Source of the DNA: UBA2396 sp038042175
Lineage (GTDB): Bacteria; Planctomycetota; Phycisphaerae; Phycisphaerales; UBA1924
Length of the DNA stretch: 20,988 nucleotides
Direction: 5' to 3'
Assembly: GCA_964358855.1 (NCBI GenBank)
Contig: CAYHQQ010000068.1
Coordinates: forward strand, 1-20,988
Part shown: piece by piece, positions 1 through 7,038 of the stretch
How positions within the stretch are numbered: position 1 is the first letter of the stretch
Layout of the letters: each line of letters starts with the position of its first letter
Translations under genes and position numbers: made by a program
The notes under the pieces: model-generated
Database searches by the model: none
The model's input: the letters and a program-made list of their open reading frames with translations, nothing else
What the model was told of the DNA's origin: nothing

Positions 1-363
1 GGGCGGTGGCTTGGGGCGGCGGGGGGCGGGGCCGGTCGGCTGTGTGTGTGGCCGCGGGCGTGTGATGCGGTGTCGGATCTTCCGAGTTGTCTGTCGATGC
101 TGAGAAGGTGGGAGGGGCGTGGGGTTGAGTGTGTGTGCGATCCCTGGGCGATGATGACGAGGGCGATGGTGGGGGCGGGGGTGGGGGATGACTTTGTGGA
201 GCGGGTGCTTGAGACGCTTGCGCCCAATCCGTGGGCGGCGTTTGTGGTGATCCAGGCGGGGCTGAGCGCGAAGCAAGTTGAGATTGCCACACGGTTTGCG
301 GTGCTTGCGGGGAAGCGGATCGTCTCGAAACCAGTTGGTTTTGGTTGCGAACAGATCCCTTGA
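1..363 (+). CDS. 3' end of an unrecognised gene (5' end outside window)
   Basis: The reading frame is open from the first base with no stop before TGA at 361-363, so this is probably the C-terminal part of a longer gene; a GTG at 46 could also start a 105-residue protein. The visible 120 residues begin with a Gly/Ala/Arg-rich stretch and continue into a compact mixed region that includes DPWAMMTRAMVGAGVGDDF and, near the end, AVLAGKRIVSKPV. No membrane segment, signal peptide or catalytic motif that I can name is visible. Its frame and codon use resemble the neighbours and it stops 24 bases before the nuoC ATG. I do not recognise the family. The opposite strand also has long open frames here, so coding status is only moderately supported. 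Confidence 0.42.
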   Translation, partial: GRWLGAAGGGAGRLCVWPRACDAVSDLPSCLSMLRRWEGRGVECVCDPWAMMTRAMVGAGVGDDFVERVLETLAPNPWAAFVVIQAGLSAKQVEIATRFAVLAGKRIVSKPVGFGCEQIP

Positions 364-375
364 ATCGATTCGGCG

Positions 376-381
376 TACCAT
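376..381 (+). promoter_or_regulatory. Candidate -10 box of a leaderless nuoC transcript
   Basis: TACCAT fits TANNNT and ends six bases before the nuoC ATG at 388. No Shine-Dalgarno sequence is present. With this spacing transcription would begin at or next to the start codon. No good -35 hexamer lies 16-18 bases upstream, so support comes mainly from the same arrangement at three other SD-less genes in the window. Confidence 0.35.
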
Positions 382-387
382 GTGGCG

Positions 388-981
388 ATGTCAACCGCAG
401 CCACAGCGTCGTCGGGTTCTGGCCCTGCCCATGGGCCGAATCTTGACCATCCGATGTTCAAGCTTGTGAAGGAAGCTTTTGCGGGGAAGAGCCTGCGGGC
501 GACGGAGTTTCGCGGGATGTCGACCTTGGTGGTCGAGCCTTCGGACCTGCACGAGGTGCTGGCGTTTCTCAAGAACGATCCGCGGGCGAACTACGTGATG
601 CTGTCGGACGTGGGCGGCTTTGACTATCTGAATTATCCGGCGCCGCAGCCCGGGCGGTTCGCGGTGGTGTACAACCTGATCTGCTTCGACCGCGACGAGC
701 GGTTCTTTGTGAAGACGTTTTTGAATCCGTCGCTTCCGACCGACGGGATTGTCGAGGATCCGGCCTTGTGGCTTGATTCGGTGTGCGATCTTTGGCCCGG
801 GGCGGAGTGGCCCGAGCGTGAGGTCTTCGACATGTTCGGCATTCGCTTTCGCAACCACCCCGATCTGCGGCGGATTCTGACGTGGGAGGAGTACCCGGCG
901 CATCCGCTTCGCAAGGATTACCCGGTGCGGGGGCGTGGCGAGCGAGAGGCGTACAACATTGTGGATCGGACGTCGACGTGA
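388..981 (+). CDS. nuoC: NADH-quinone oxidoreductase subunit C (30 kDa subunit)
   Basis: NuoC belongs to the peripheral arm of respiratory complex I, on the cytoplasmic side of the inner membrane, and contacts NuoB and NuoD; it carries no cofactor. The 197-residue product shows the 30 kDa subunit signature near its C-terminus: WPEREVFDMFGIRF, then NHPDLRRIL and HPLRKDYP (about residues 133-180). Length is typical of an unfused NuoC. The ATG at 388 was preferred over the in-frame GTG at 382 because a TANNNT box sits six bases before it and no ribosome binding site is present for either. The gene is not followed by nuoD: the next gene on the strand encodes an NfeD-like protein, so the usual nuoBCD order is broken at least downstream. 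The identification is secure; the exact start is not. Confidence 0.93.
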   Translation: MSTAATASSGSGPAHGPNLDHPMFKLVKEAFAGKSLRATEFRGMSTLVVEPSDLHEVLAFLKNDPRANYVMLSDVGGFDYLNYPAPQPGRFAVVYNLICFDRDERFFVKTFLNPSLPTDGIVEDPALWLDSVCDLWPGAEWPEREVFDMFGIRFRNHPDLRRILTWEEYPAHPLRKDYPVRGRGEREAYNIVDRTST

Positions 982-1060
982 GGTGTGCTGCGTGCTGAGG
1001 GCTGCGTGCTGCGGGGGGAGTGCAACGAGCCCCGAGCGTGAGCGAGCGGGTTGACTTCCG
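982..1060 (+). repeat. Repetitive intergenic spacer with two repeat-like units
   Basis: The 105-base gap between nuoC and the NfeD-like gene opens with a direct repeat: GCTGCGTGCTG at 987-997 and again at 1001-1011. It is followed by the phrase GAGCCCCGAGCGTGAGCGAG (1027-1046) running into CGGGTTGACTTCCGG. A degenerate relative of the second phrase (GAGGCCCGAGCGACGGGGAG) appears in the spacer before panB near 9826-9845. I recall both phrases as dispersed intergenic text in planctomycete genomes, but cannot confirm that here. TTGACT at 1051-1056 resembles a -35 box, though no -10 follows at proper spacing. Confidence 0.4.
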
Positions 1061-1086
1061 GCGAACTCTGGAGTGCGACCAAGACC

Positions 1087-1707
1087 ATGTGGTACGACCA
1101 ACTCTTTGATGGCGGGGCCGCGGTGTTTGGTGTGCCGGCGGTGGTTGGCACGGCGTTCTTTATACTTCGGATCTTTCTGTCGGCGCTTGGGAGCGTGCTG
1201 CAGATTGGTGACGGGCACGACGTGGACCATTCGGTGGGGCACGACCTTTCGCACGGCGCGCACGCGGGGCATGGCGATACGCACGCATCGCTGAGCGTGC
1301 ACGAGCTGTTTTCGCTGCAATCGATCGGCGCGTTTCTGGCCGGCTTTGGGTGGACGGGACTGATCGGGCTGGTCACGCTTCACTGGGTGATGGTGGCGAG
1401 CGCGGCGATGGGCCTCTTGGGCGGAATTGCGCTTTCGGCGAGCGTGATCGCGGTCTACCGCGGGTTTCGGCGGCTGGAGTCGGCGGGGACGGTGAGTCTG
1501 TCGAGCGCGGTGGGGCTTGAGGGCGATGTGTATCTCACGGTGCCCGAGCGTGGCAAGGGCGTCGGCCAGATCCGTGTGGTGCTGGCGGGGCAGCTTAAGG
1601 TTGTCGATGCGATCTCCCGCGACCGGGCGGTGCCGACGGGCGAGAAGGTGCTGGTCGTCGGGACGGGCGAGGGAAATACTGTTATCGTGCAGGCCGAGGT
1701 CCGGTGA
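1087..1707 (+). CDS. NfeD/YqiJ-like membrane protein with OB-fold domain, flotillin partner
   Basis: A 206-residue membrane protein. Hydrophobic segments lie at about residues 10-36, 78-99 and 102-124, and a soluble beta-rich C-terminal domain (about 135-206) fits the OB fold of NfeD-type proteins. Between the first two hydrophobic segments is a His-rich loop (residues 44-72) with eight histidines spaced 3-7 residues apart. Proteins of this type are encoded next to flotillins and are thought to work with them in membrane microdomains; here the flotillin gene follows after 66 bases. An in-frame TTG at 1051 would add twelve residues, but the ATG at 1087 begins a sensible N-terminus. A GGAG at 1070-1073 is rather far for a ribosome binding site. 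Family placement is good; the role of the His cluster (metal binding?) is inference. Confidence 0.8.
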   Translation: MWYDQLFDGGAAVFGVPAVVGTAFFILRIFLSALGSVLQIGDGHDVDHSVGHDLSHGAHAGHGDTHASLSVHELFSLQSIGAFLAGFGWTGLIGLVTLHWVMVASAAMGLLGGIALSASVIAVYRGFRRLESAGTVSLSSAVGLEGDVYLTVPERGKGVGQIRVVLAGQLKVVDAISRDRAVPTGEKVLVVGTGEGNTVIVQAEVR

Positions 1708-1773
1708 GCGGGCGGTCACGTGCGTGACGGGCGCCGCGCCGGGTTCTGGGCTTGATCGTGCGGGAAGGAAGAC

Positions 1774-3360
1774 ATGGCAAATCTCGTGCTTGGTGCGGAA
1801 CAATCCATCGTGCTCTGGGGGGCCTCGGGCACGCTGGGGATCATCGCCCTCAGCCTCTTCATCTACCTGCTCTCGCGGTATCGTCGCTGCCCGCCCAACA
1901 AGATCCTGGTGATCTCGGGTAAGGTGGGGGCGGGGCGGGCGAGCAAGTGCCTGCACGGTGGTGGTACGTTCGTGCTGCCGATCATCCAGGACTACATGTA
2001 CTTGTCGCTGGAGCCGATGGTGATCGACATTGCTCTGGAGGGGGCGCTCTCGCAGAACAACATCCGTGTGAGCGTGCCGTCGACGTTCACGGTGGGCATC
2101 TCGACTGATGAGCACATCATGACCAACGCGGCGGTGCGTCTGGGCGGGCTGAATCAGCAGGCGATCCACGATCAGGCGCAGGACATCATCCTGGGGCAAT
2201 TGCGGCTGGTGGTGGCGACGCTCACGATCGAGGAGATCAACAGCAGCCGCGAGAAGTTCATGTTGCTGGTAAACGAGAACGTGGCCAAGGAGATCAACAA
2301 GATCGGGCTGGAGCTCATCAACGTGAACGTGCGGGACATCACCGATGAGAGCGGGTACATCCAGGCGATCGGAAAGCGTGCGGCGGCCGAGGCGATCAAC
2401 CGGGCCAAGGTCGAGGTCGCGCAGCAGGAGCGTGACGGTGCGACGGGCGAGGCGCTGGCGGTGCGAGAGCGGACGGTGAGCGTGTCGCGGGAGACGGCGA
2501 TGGCGGCGGAGGGTCAGAAGGACGCGGAGCAGAAGCGGCGTGTGGCGGTGGCGGCGATGGAGGCGTCGGCGGTGCAGGGCGAACTGCAGAGCCAGAGGGA
2601 TATCGAGATCTCAAGGGCGCAGCGGGACGCCGAGGTGCTGTCGGCCAAGAAGCAGGCGGAGCAGGAGCAGCGGGTGCGGGTGGCGCAGGCGGAGGCGCAG
2701 GCGGTGATCGGGGAGAACACGTCGAGGGCGACAACGGCGGAGAGCCAGGCGAAGCTGTCGGAGATCCAGGCGGAGAGCCGTCGAAGGTCGGAGGTCGCGG
2801 CGGCGGAGGCGTCCAAGCAGATCATGGTGGCGGAGCGTGACCGGGAGATGGCGAGGCTGAACAAGGATCAGATCGTGCCGCAGGAGATCGAGCGGCAGCG
2901 GGTGTCGCTTGCGGCGACGGCGGAGGCGGACAAGCGGCGGATTGAGGCGCAGGGCGAGGCCGACGCGGTGATGGCGAAGTACGAGGCGGAGGCGGCGGGC
3001 GTGCAGAAGGTGATGGAGGCGAAGGCCGAGGGGTATCGCAAGCTGATCGAGGCGTGCGGAAGCGACCCGCAGGTGGGGCCGACGTTGCTGTTGATCGAGC
3101 AGTTGCCCAAGCTCGTGGAGCAACAGGTCAAGGCGATCCAGAACCTCAAGATCGACAAGATCACGGTATGGGACAGCGGCACGACCAATGCGCAGGGGCG
3201 GGGGACGACGGGAGAGTTCTTGTCGGGGCTGATCGGGAGTCTGCCGCGGCTGCACGAGCTGGCGAGCCAGGCGGGGATTGAGTTGCCGCCGGCCTTGGGA
3301 AAGCTTTCGCCGCGGCGGGAAGAGGTCAAGGTGAAGGCGGAGGCTAAGCAGCCGGGGTGA
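1774..3360 (+). CDS. Flotillin-like SPFH-domain membrane scaffold protein
   Basis: The 528-residue product has an N-terminal transmembrane segment (about 11-34), an SPFH/band-7 domain (about 42-200, with PPNKILVISGKVG at its start and IGLELINVNVRDITDESGYI at its end), and a long Ala/Glu/Gln/Arg-rich coiled coil (about 200-425) containing the many Glu-Ala repeats of flotillins. It ends in a globular tail (about 430-528) with GPTLLLIEQLPKLVEQQVKAI, a segment I associate with flotillin C-termini. Flotillins oligomerise on the cytoplasmic membrane face and organise membrane microdomains. The ATG at 1774 has a good ribosome binding site (AAGGAAG at 1764-1770). The NfeD-like gene upstream is the usual partner. 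Family assignment is secure; I give no symbol because yqiK, yuaG and floT naming varies. Confidence 0.92.
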   Translation: MANLVLGAEQSIVLWGASGTLGIIALSLFIYLLSRYRRCPPNKILVISGKVGAGRASKCLHGGGTFVLPIIQDYMYLSLEPMVIDIALEGALSQNNIRVSVPSTFTVGISTDEHIMTNAAVRLGGLNQQAIHDQAQDIILGQLRLVVATLTIEEINSSREKFMLLVNENVAKEINKIGLELINVNVRDITDESGYIQAIGKRAAAEAINRAKVEVAQQERDGATGEALAVRERTVSVSRETAMAAEGQKDAEQKRRVAVAAMEASAVQGELQSQRDIEISRAQRDAEVLSAKKQAEQEQRVRVAQAEAQAVIGENTSRATTAESQAKLSEIQAESRRRSEVAAAEASKQIMVAERDREMARLNKDQIVPQEIERQRVSLAATAEADKRRIEAQGEADAVMAKYEAEAAGVQKVMEAKAEGYRKLIEACGSDPQVGPTLLLIEQLPKLVEQQVKAIQNLKIDKITVWDSGTTNAQGRGTTGEFLSGLIGSLPRLHELASQAGIELPPALGKLSPRREEVKVKAEAKQPG

Positions 3361-3381
3361 GAGGGCTTGGATGGGGGTTGT

Positions 3382-3427
3382 GGTGGCCTGTGGCACAGGA
3401 CGCACCGCTCTGGAGAGCGGTGCCACC
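3382..3427. repeat. Structured inverted-repeat element (possible three-way junction)
   Basis: Three nested pairings occur in 46 bases. Outer arms are GGTGGC (3382-3387) and GCCACC (3422-3427). Inside are a short hairpin CCTGTG-G-CACAGG (3388-3400) and a longer hairpin ACCGCTCT (3404-3411) with AGAGCGGT (3414-3421). It sits between flotillin and the YqaE-like gene and has no T-run, so it is not a classical terminator. Similar phrases occur, as I recall, as dispersed elements in planctomycete intergenic DNA. It could also be a 5'-UTR structure for the small gene downstream. Confidence 0.5.
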
Positions 3428-3455
3428 TATGGAGTGCCCGTGAGGAGGATCACGC

Positions 3456-3647
3456 GTGTCGAGTACGGACGAAACCAACAAGCTGCTTTACTGCATCATC
3501 GCGGTCCTTTTGCCGCCCCTGGCGGTGGGGCTCAAGAAGGGCGTGGGCTTTCACCTGGTGTTGAACATCGTGCTGCTGTTTGTCACGGTGTGGGTCGGGG
3601 CGCTAATCCATGCGCTGTGGTGCGTGCTGAGCGATCCGGGCTCTTAG
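3456..3647 (+). CDS. YqaE/Pmp3-family small membrane protein
   Basis: A 63-residue protein made almost entirely of two transmembrane helices (about 10-29 and 33-57). It carries the family hallmarks LLPPLAVGLKKG between the helices and a C-terminal helix of the LNIVLLF...WVGALIHALW type. Pmp3/YqaE proteins are tiny hydrophobic proteins linked to membrane potential and to salt or cold stress. The start is a GTG preceded by GAGGAG at 3442-3447, eight bases away. It probably ends the NfeD-flotillin unit, although the 95-base gap contains a structured element. Its TAG stop (3645-3647) overlaps the TAA of the convergent DUF1080 gene. Confidence 0.85.
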   Translation: MSSTDETNKLLYCIIAVLLPPLAVGLKKGVGFHLVLNIVLLFVTVWVGALIHALWCVLSDPGS

Positions 3648-4321
3648 TGCGAGAGGTCGATGAGTTCGATCTTGCGCCAGCGGACTTCGAGCGGGGCCTT
3701 GCGGGCGCCGACGCTGTGGACCTGGAGGCCGATGAAGCCCTGGGGGGTCATGGCGTCTTTGAAGTCGACGACGGCGGGGACGCCATTGAGCCAGGTGTTG
3801 AACGTGTCCCCCTGGACGCGAATGCGGAGGGTGTTCCAGGCGCCCTGCTTGAAGGCGGCCTGGGCGGTGGGGTTGGCGGCGAGGTCTTTGAGCCAGCCGC
3901 GGCGGCCTTCGTCGTAGAGACCGGCGGTCCAGGCGCGTGGGGCGGGGTCGATCTCGATCTGGTAGCCAAAGACGATCTCGCTGGAGCCTGAGGACCTGGC
4001 CTGGCTGCGGATCTGCACGCCCGAGTTGAGTTCCTTGTCGACCTTGAACTCCAGCGAGAGGTCGAAGTCGCCGAAGGTCGCGTCGGTGCAGAGGAAGCTG
4101 TTGGGCTGATTGGGAACGGTGCGGCCCACGATGGCGCCGTCTTCGACGGAGAAGGAAGCGTGGCCGCCGCGGATGGTCCAGCCGGTGAGGTCATGGGCGT
4201 TGAAGAGGGGGAACGCGTGCCCTGTTGCGGACGCCTGCGCGGTGGGGCTGTCGGGCGAGGTGGTGCAAGCGGCGGCGAGCGAGAGGAGGCCTACGGCGAC
4301 GAAGCGGGTGGCGATGTTCAT
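3644..4321 (-). CDS. DUF1080 (3-keto-disaccharide hydrolase-type) lipoprotein
   Basis: A 225-residue secreted lipoprotein. The signal peptide ends in the lipobox LAAAC (Cys19). The rest is one DUF1080 domain of concanavalin-like fold (about 36-224), with typical landmarks: PLFNAHDLTGW at its start, a central NSGVQIRS, YQIEID, GLYDEGRRGWL and a late GVPAVVDF. Members of this family cleave 3-keto-glycosides in the pathways where they have been studied. The ATG overlaps the TGA of the upstream cytochrome gene as ATGA (4318-4321), so translation is probably coupled and the two products likely act together outside the cytoplasm. The stop overlaps that of the convergent YqaE-like gene. Family assignment is strong; the substrate is unknown. 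Confidence 0.88.
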   Translation of the reverse strand: MNIATRFVAVGLLSLAAACTTSPDSPTAQASATGHAFPLFNAHDLTGWTIRGGHASFSVEDGAIVGRTVPNQPNSFLCTDATFGDFDLSLEFKVDKELNSGVQIRSQARSSGSSEIVFGYQIEIDPAPRAWTAGLYDEGRRGWLKDLAANPTAQAAFKQGAWNTLRIRVQGDTFNTWLNGVPAVVDFKDAMTPQGFIGLQVHSVGARKAPLEVRWRKIELIDLSH

Positions 4322-6828
4322 TCGTTCTCCAGTTCTGAAACGCCCCAGGGGCGGGTGCGGTAGCCGTACTTGCGGCGGGTTTCGGTGACTTGTGCGGGGG
4401 AGACGGGGGAGGCTTCGTTGCCGAAGGATCGGCGGACGAAGGTCATGACGGCGGCGAAATCGGCGTCGGACTTCATGGGGGCGGAGGGCATCTGGCCGTT
4501 GAAGACGGCGCCGTTGATGTCGTAGGAGCCGTCCATGCCGTGGATGAGGATTTTGGCGAAGCGGGCAGGGTTGCCGGTTGCGCGCGGCGAGCCGGCGAGG
4601 GGCGGGATCTGTCCCGGCGTGCCCTGGGCGGTGGCGCCGTGGCAGCCGGCGCAGTAGGTGAAGAGCTCGCGGCCGCGGTCGAAGAGGGCCCGCTGGGGCG
4701 GGGTGAGCGGCGTGAGCTTGGAAGCGCGGGCGTCTTTGGCCAGGGGCGGGCGTCTTGGCCAGTCCATCCAATTGGCGGACTCGGCGATGAGTTTGCCGAC
4801 GGGGGAGGTGTCGTTGGCTGCCTGGAGCCATCGAGTGGGCTCCTGGTCGAGGGCGATGGGCTTTGGATGCTCGGTGTGGAGGAGCTGGGCGGATCGGACT
4901 CGATCGATGAGCCAGCGGGAGACGGCGGGGTTGAGGTCGGAGGCGGCGAACTCAACGAGTTCGCGCAGGCGGCGCTTGTCGGAGCTTCGGAGGACCTGAT
5001 CGGCGAGGTCGTTGATGGTTGACTTGGTACCGCCCGACTTGGTGTCGAGGTCTTTGGACGCGACGATGCGCTGGAGGAAGTCGAGTTCGCGCGCGTTGAG
5101 GCCGCTGAGGATCGCCGAGCGCACGGAGCGGTCCTCGCGAGCGGCGGCCCAGCGTGCGGCGAGGAGCGTGAGCGAGGAAGGGGCGGGCAGTTCGCCGATG
5201 CTGAGAAGGGCCTGGAGGCGGACCTCCTGGTTGGGGTCCTTGGTGAGATTGTCGAGGAGTTGGAGTGCGGAGGGGTCGTTGATGTGGCGCTCGGCGAGGC
5301 GAGCGGAGGCCTGGCGGATGAGGGGCGACTTGTCCTTGCTTGCGGCGGCGATGTCGGCGGGCTGGGTGATTGCGAGGCCATCGAGGGTCCACAGGGCGTG
5401 GAGGCGGGTGAGATCGGACTGAGCGGAGAGGGCGAGGGATTGGAGCGAGGCCTGCTGGTCGATGGCGCGGCGTTCGACCAGGAGGCGCTGGGCGGTGTCG
5501 CGCCACCAGCCGTCGGGGTCGGAGAGAAGTTCGACGAGGCGCGAGTTTGAGGCGGAGGAGAGTCGTTCGGGCTTGCGGAGGGGGACGCCCTCGCGGGTGA
5601 TGCGATAGATGCGGCCCATGGCTGTGGGGGCTTCGAGTTTGCGGGCGGCGATCTGGCCTTTGAGGTAGGGGGTGAGGTAGGTTTTGTGCTGGATGACACC
5701 CCGGGAGAAGTCGGCGATGTAGAGGGCGCCGTCGGGGCCGATGCAGGAGTTGACGGGTCGGAAGCGTTCGTCGGTGGAGGTGAGGAATTCGTCCTTGGAG
5801 TAGACGTTGGTGGCCAGGGGGGGCGATTTGGTGTCGTCGATCTTGAGGCGGCGGACCAAGAAGCCTGCGGGTTCGCAGACGAAGGCGTTGCCTTTGGCGT
5901 CGGCTCCCAGGGTGCCCGAGCGGTTGATGACTGGGCCGCAGGCGGCGGTGTGGGTGGCGAGTGTGCCGTCCTTGCGGAGGACGCCGGGCTGATAGCCGCG
6001 GTTGACGCCGGGTGTGGGGCGAGCGGGCCAGACCGAGTCGTTGCGGGAGGCGAGTTCGTTGAGGCCGGCGAAGTTGCGCTGGGCGGGGTTGCGTGAGGCG
6101 TAGATCTTGGGGACGAGGTCGACGCGCAGGGCATCGGAGTTGGGTGTGTACCAGAGGCGGCCCTTGTCGTCCTGGGTCAGGCCCCACTGGCCGTGGCCGG
6201 GCGTGGAGAACTTCTCGACGGCATTTCCGTCGAAGCGAAAGCCAATGTTGTGCTGGGAGAACTGGATGGAGTTGTCGAGGCACCAGCGTGGGCAGTTGGG
6301 GGCGTGCTCGGGGTTTTCGAGGCCTGGGACACCGGTCAAGAGAGTCTGGCGAGCGGCGGCGGCGCCGTGCTCGTCGAGCTTTGCGAACCAGGCGCGTGGG
6401 GGCTCGATGACGATGGCGCCGCCGAAGCACGGGAGGACGCCGCGGGGGAGTGCGAGGTCTTTGGCGAAGGTGTGGTGGGACTCGAAGGTGCCGTTTTGGT
6501 CGAGGTCTTCGAGGACGACGATGCTGTTGGATTGTGCTTGTTCGCCGGCGGCGGAGACGGTGGGCATGTAGGACGGCATCTGGACGACAAAGAGGCGACC
6601 ATCTTCGTCGAAGTTGAGTTGGACGGGGGCGACAACGATGGGTTCGGCGGCGACGAGTTCGACTTTGAATCCGGGTTGGATGCGGAAGAGGCGCAGGGCG
6701 GCGTCGGGCTCGTACGCGGGGGCTGGAGGCTCGGGCTCAACGGCGTCGTGGCGTGGCGAGGCGATGATGAGGGCCGTGCAGGCGAGGAGAGCGAGGGCGG
6801 CGGTGGAAAGGAATTGGGAGGAGGTCAC
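4318..6828 (-). CDS. PVC-type membrane-bound dehydrogenase: beta-propeller, HEAT repeats, C-terminal cytochrome c
   Basis: An 836-residue exported protein. A hydrophobic N-terminus (about 7-24; LLAC at 14-17 is a possible weak lipobox) is followed by a six- or seven-bladed propeller domain (about 40-415) of the Pirellula/Verrucomicrobium membrane-bound dehydrogenase type. Alpha-helical HEAT-like repeats (about 425-650) come next, then a monohaem cytochrome c domain with CAGCH at 726-730 and a likely axial Met at 780 (NGQMP). Such proteins are abundant in planctomycetes and are presumed to oxidise sugars or alcohols and pass electrons to the respiratory chain. The GTG at 6828 is the chosen start. 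It leaves an n-region without Lys or Arg, which is unusual; an in-frame ATG at 6990 would add 54 non-conserved-looking residues. The gene is coupled to the DUF1080 lipoprotein gene by an ATGA overlap. Confidence 0.85.
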   Translation of the reverse strand: MTSSQFLSTAALALLACTALIIASPRHDAVEPEPPAPAYEPDAALRLFRIQPGFKVELVAAEPIVVAPVQLNFDEDGRLFVVQMPSYMPTVSAAGEQAQSNSIVVLEDLDQNGTFESHHTFAKDLALPRGVLPCFGGAIVIEPPRAWFAKLDEHGAAAARQTLLTGVPGLENPEHAPNCPRWCLDNSIQFSQHNIGFRFDGNAVEKFSTPGHGQWGLTQDDKGRLWYTPNSDALRVDLVPKIYASRNPAQRNFAGLNELASRNDSVWPARPTPGVNRGYQPGVLRKDGTLATHTAACGPVINRSGTLGADAKGNAFVCEPAGFLVRRLKIDDTKSPPLATNVYSKDEFLTSTDERFRPVNSCIGPDGALYIADFSRGVIQHKTYLTPYLKGQIAARKLEAPTAMGRIYRITREGVPLRKPERLSSASNSRLVELLSDPDGWWRDTAQRLLVERRAIDQQASLQSLALSAQSDLTRLHALWTLDGLAITQPADIAAASKDKSPLIRQASARLAERHINDPSALQLLDNLTKDPNQEVRLQALLSIGELPAPSSLTLLAARWAAAREDRSVRSAILSGLNARELDFLQRIVASKDLDTKSGGTKSTINDLADQVLRSSDKRRLRELVEFAASDLNPAVSRWLIDRVRSAQLLHTEHPKPIALDQEPTRWLQAANDTSPVGKLIAESANWMDWPRRPPLAKDARASKLTPLTPPQRALFDRGRELFTYCAGCHGATAQGTPGQIPPLAGSPRATGNPARFAKILIHGMDGSYDINGAVFNGQMPSAPMKSDADFAAVMTFVRRSFGNEASPVSPAQVTETRRKYGYRTRPWGVSELENE

Positions 6829-6833
6829 GGGCG

Positions 6834-6839
6834 AGTGTA
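6834..6839 (-). promoter_or_regulatory. Candidate -10 box of a leaderless transcript for the propeller-cytochrome gene
   Basis: On the minus strand TACACT (a TANNNT match) ends five bases before the GTG at 6828. No Shine-Dalgarno sequence precedes this start. The layout matches nuoC, panB and the sugar-isomerase gene. No recognisable -35 hexamer was found. Confidence 0.33.
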
Positions 6840-7025
6840 CCCCGTGGGGGCTTGTTATGGGCCCGTGGCGGGAGGCGGGCCTGACGGTTTCCTGACGTCT
6901 TGGTGTGACCTGGGTGGGTGCGGGTGTCGTTTTCTCGATTTGGAAGATTTGTTCTCGGATTACCCGGCCGTCATGGGAGCGTTTTCGCATTACGGGTCGA
7001 GGCGATGCCATTCGGGCTCGTCCAC
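6840..7025. other. Divergent intergenic region
   Basis: About 200 bases separate the divergent cytochrome and secreted-protein genes. The part from about 6920 to 7000 is noticeably richer in T and A than its surroundings, so promoters are expected here. I did not find a convincing -35/-10 pair for the rightward gene. No RNA gene or clear repeat is visible. Confidence 0.4.
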
Positions 7026-7038
7026 AAGGAGATCGAAC

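Noticed and set aside
1051..1079. TTGACT as -35 of a promoter for the NfeD-flotillin unit
   Set aside because: No TANNNT hexamer lies 16-18 bases downstream; the hexamer is part of a repeat-like phrase.
391..2199. 602-codon open frame on the minus strand
   Set aside because: Antisense to nuoC, the NfeD-like gene and the start of flotillin, all with clear family motifs. The translation is Arg/His/Pro-rich without domains, as expected opposite GC-biased codons.
4322..4831. N-terminal extension of the DUF1080 lipoprotein frame
   Set aside because: It would overlap the end of the cytochrome domain in another frame; the lipoprotein signal begins at the ATG at 4321, which is coupled to the upstream stop.
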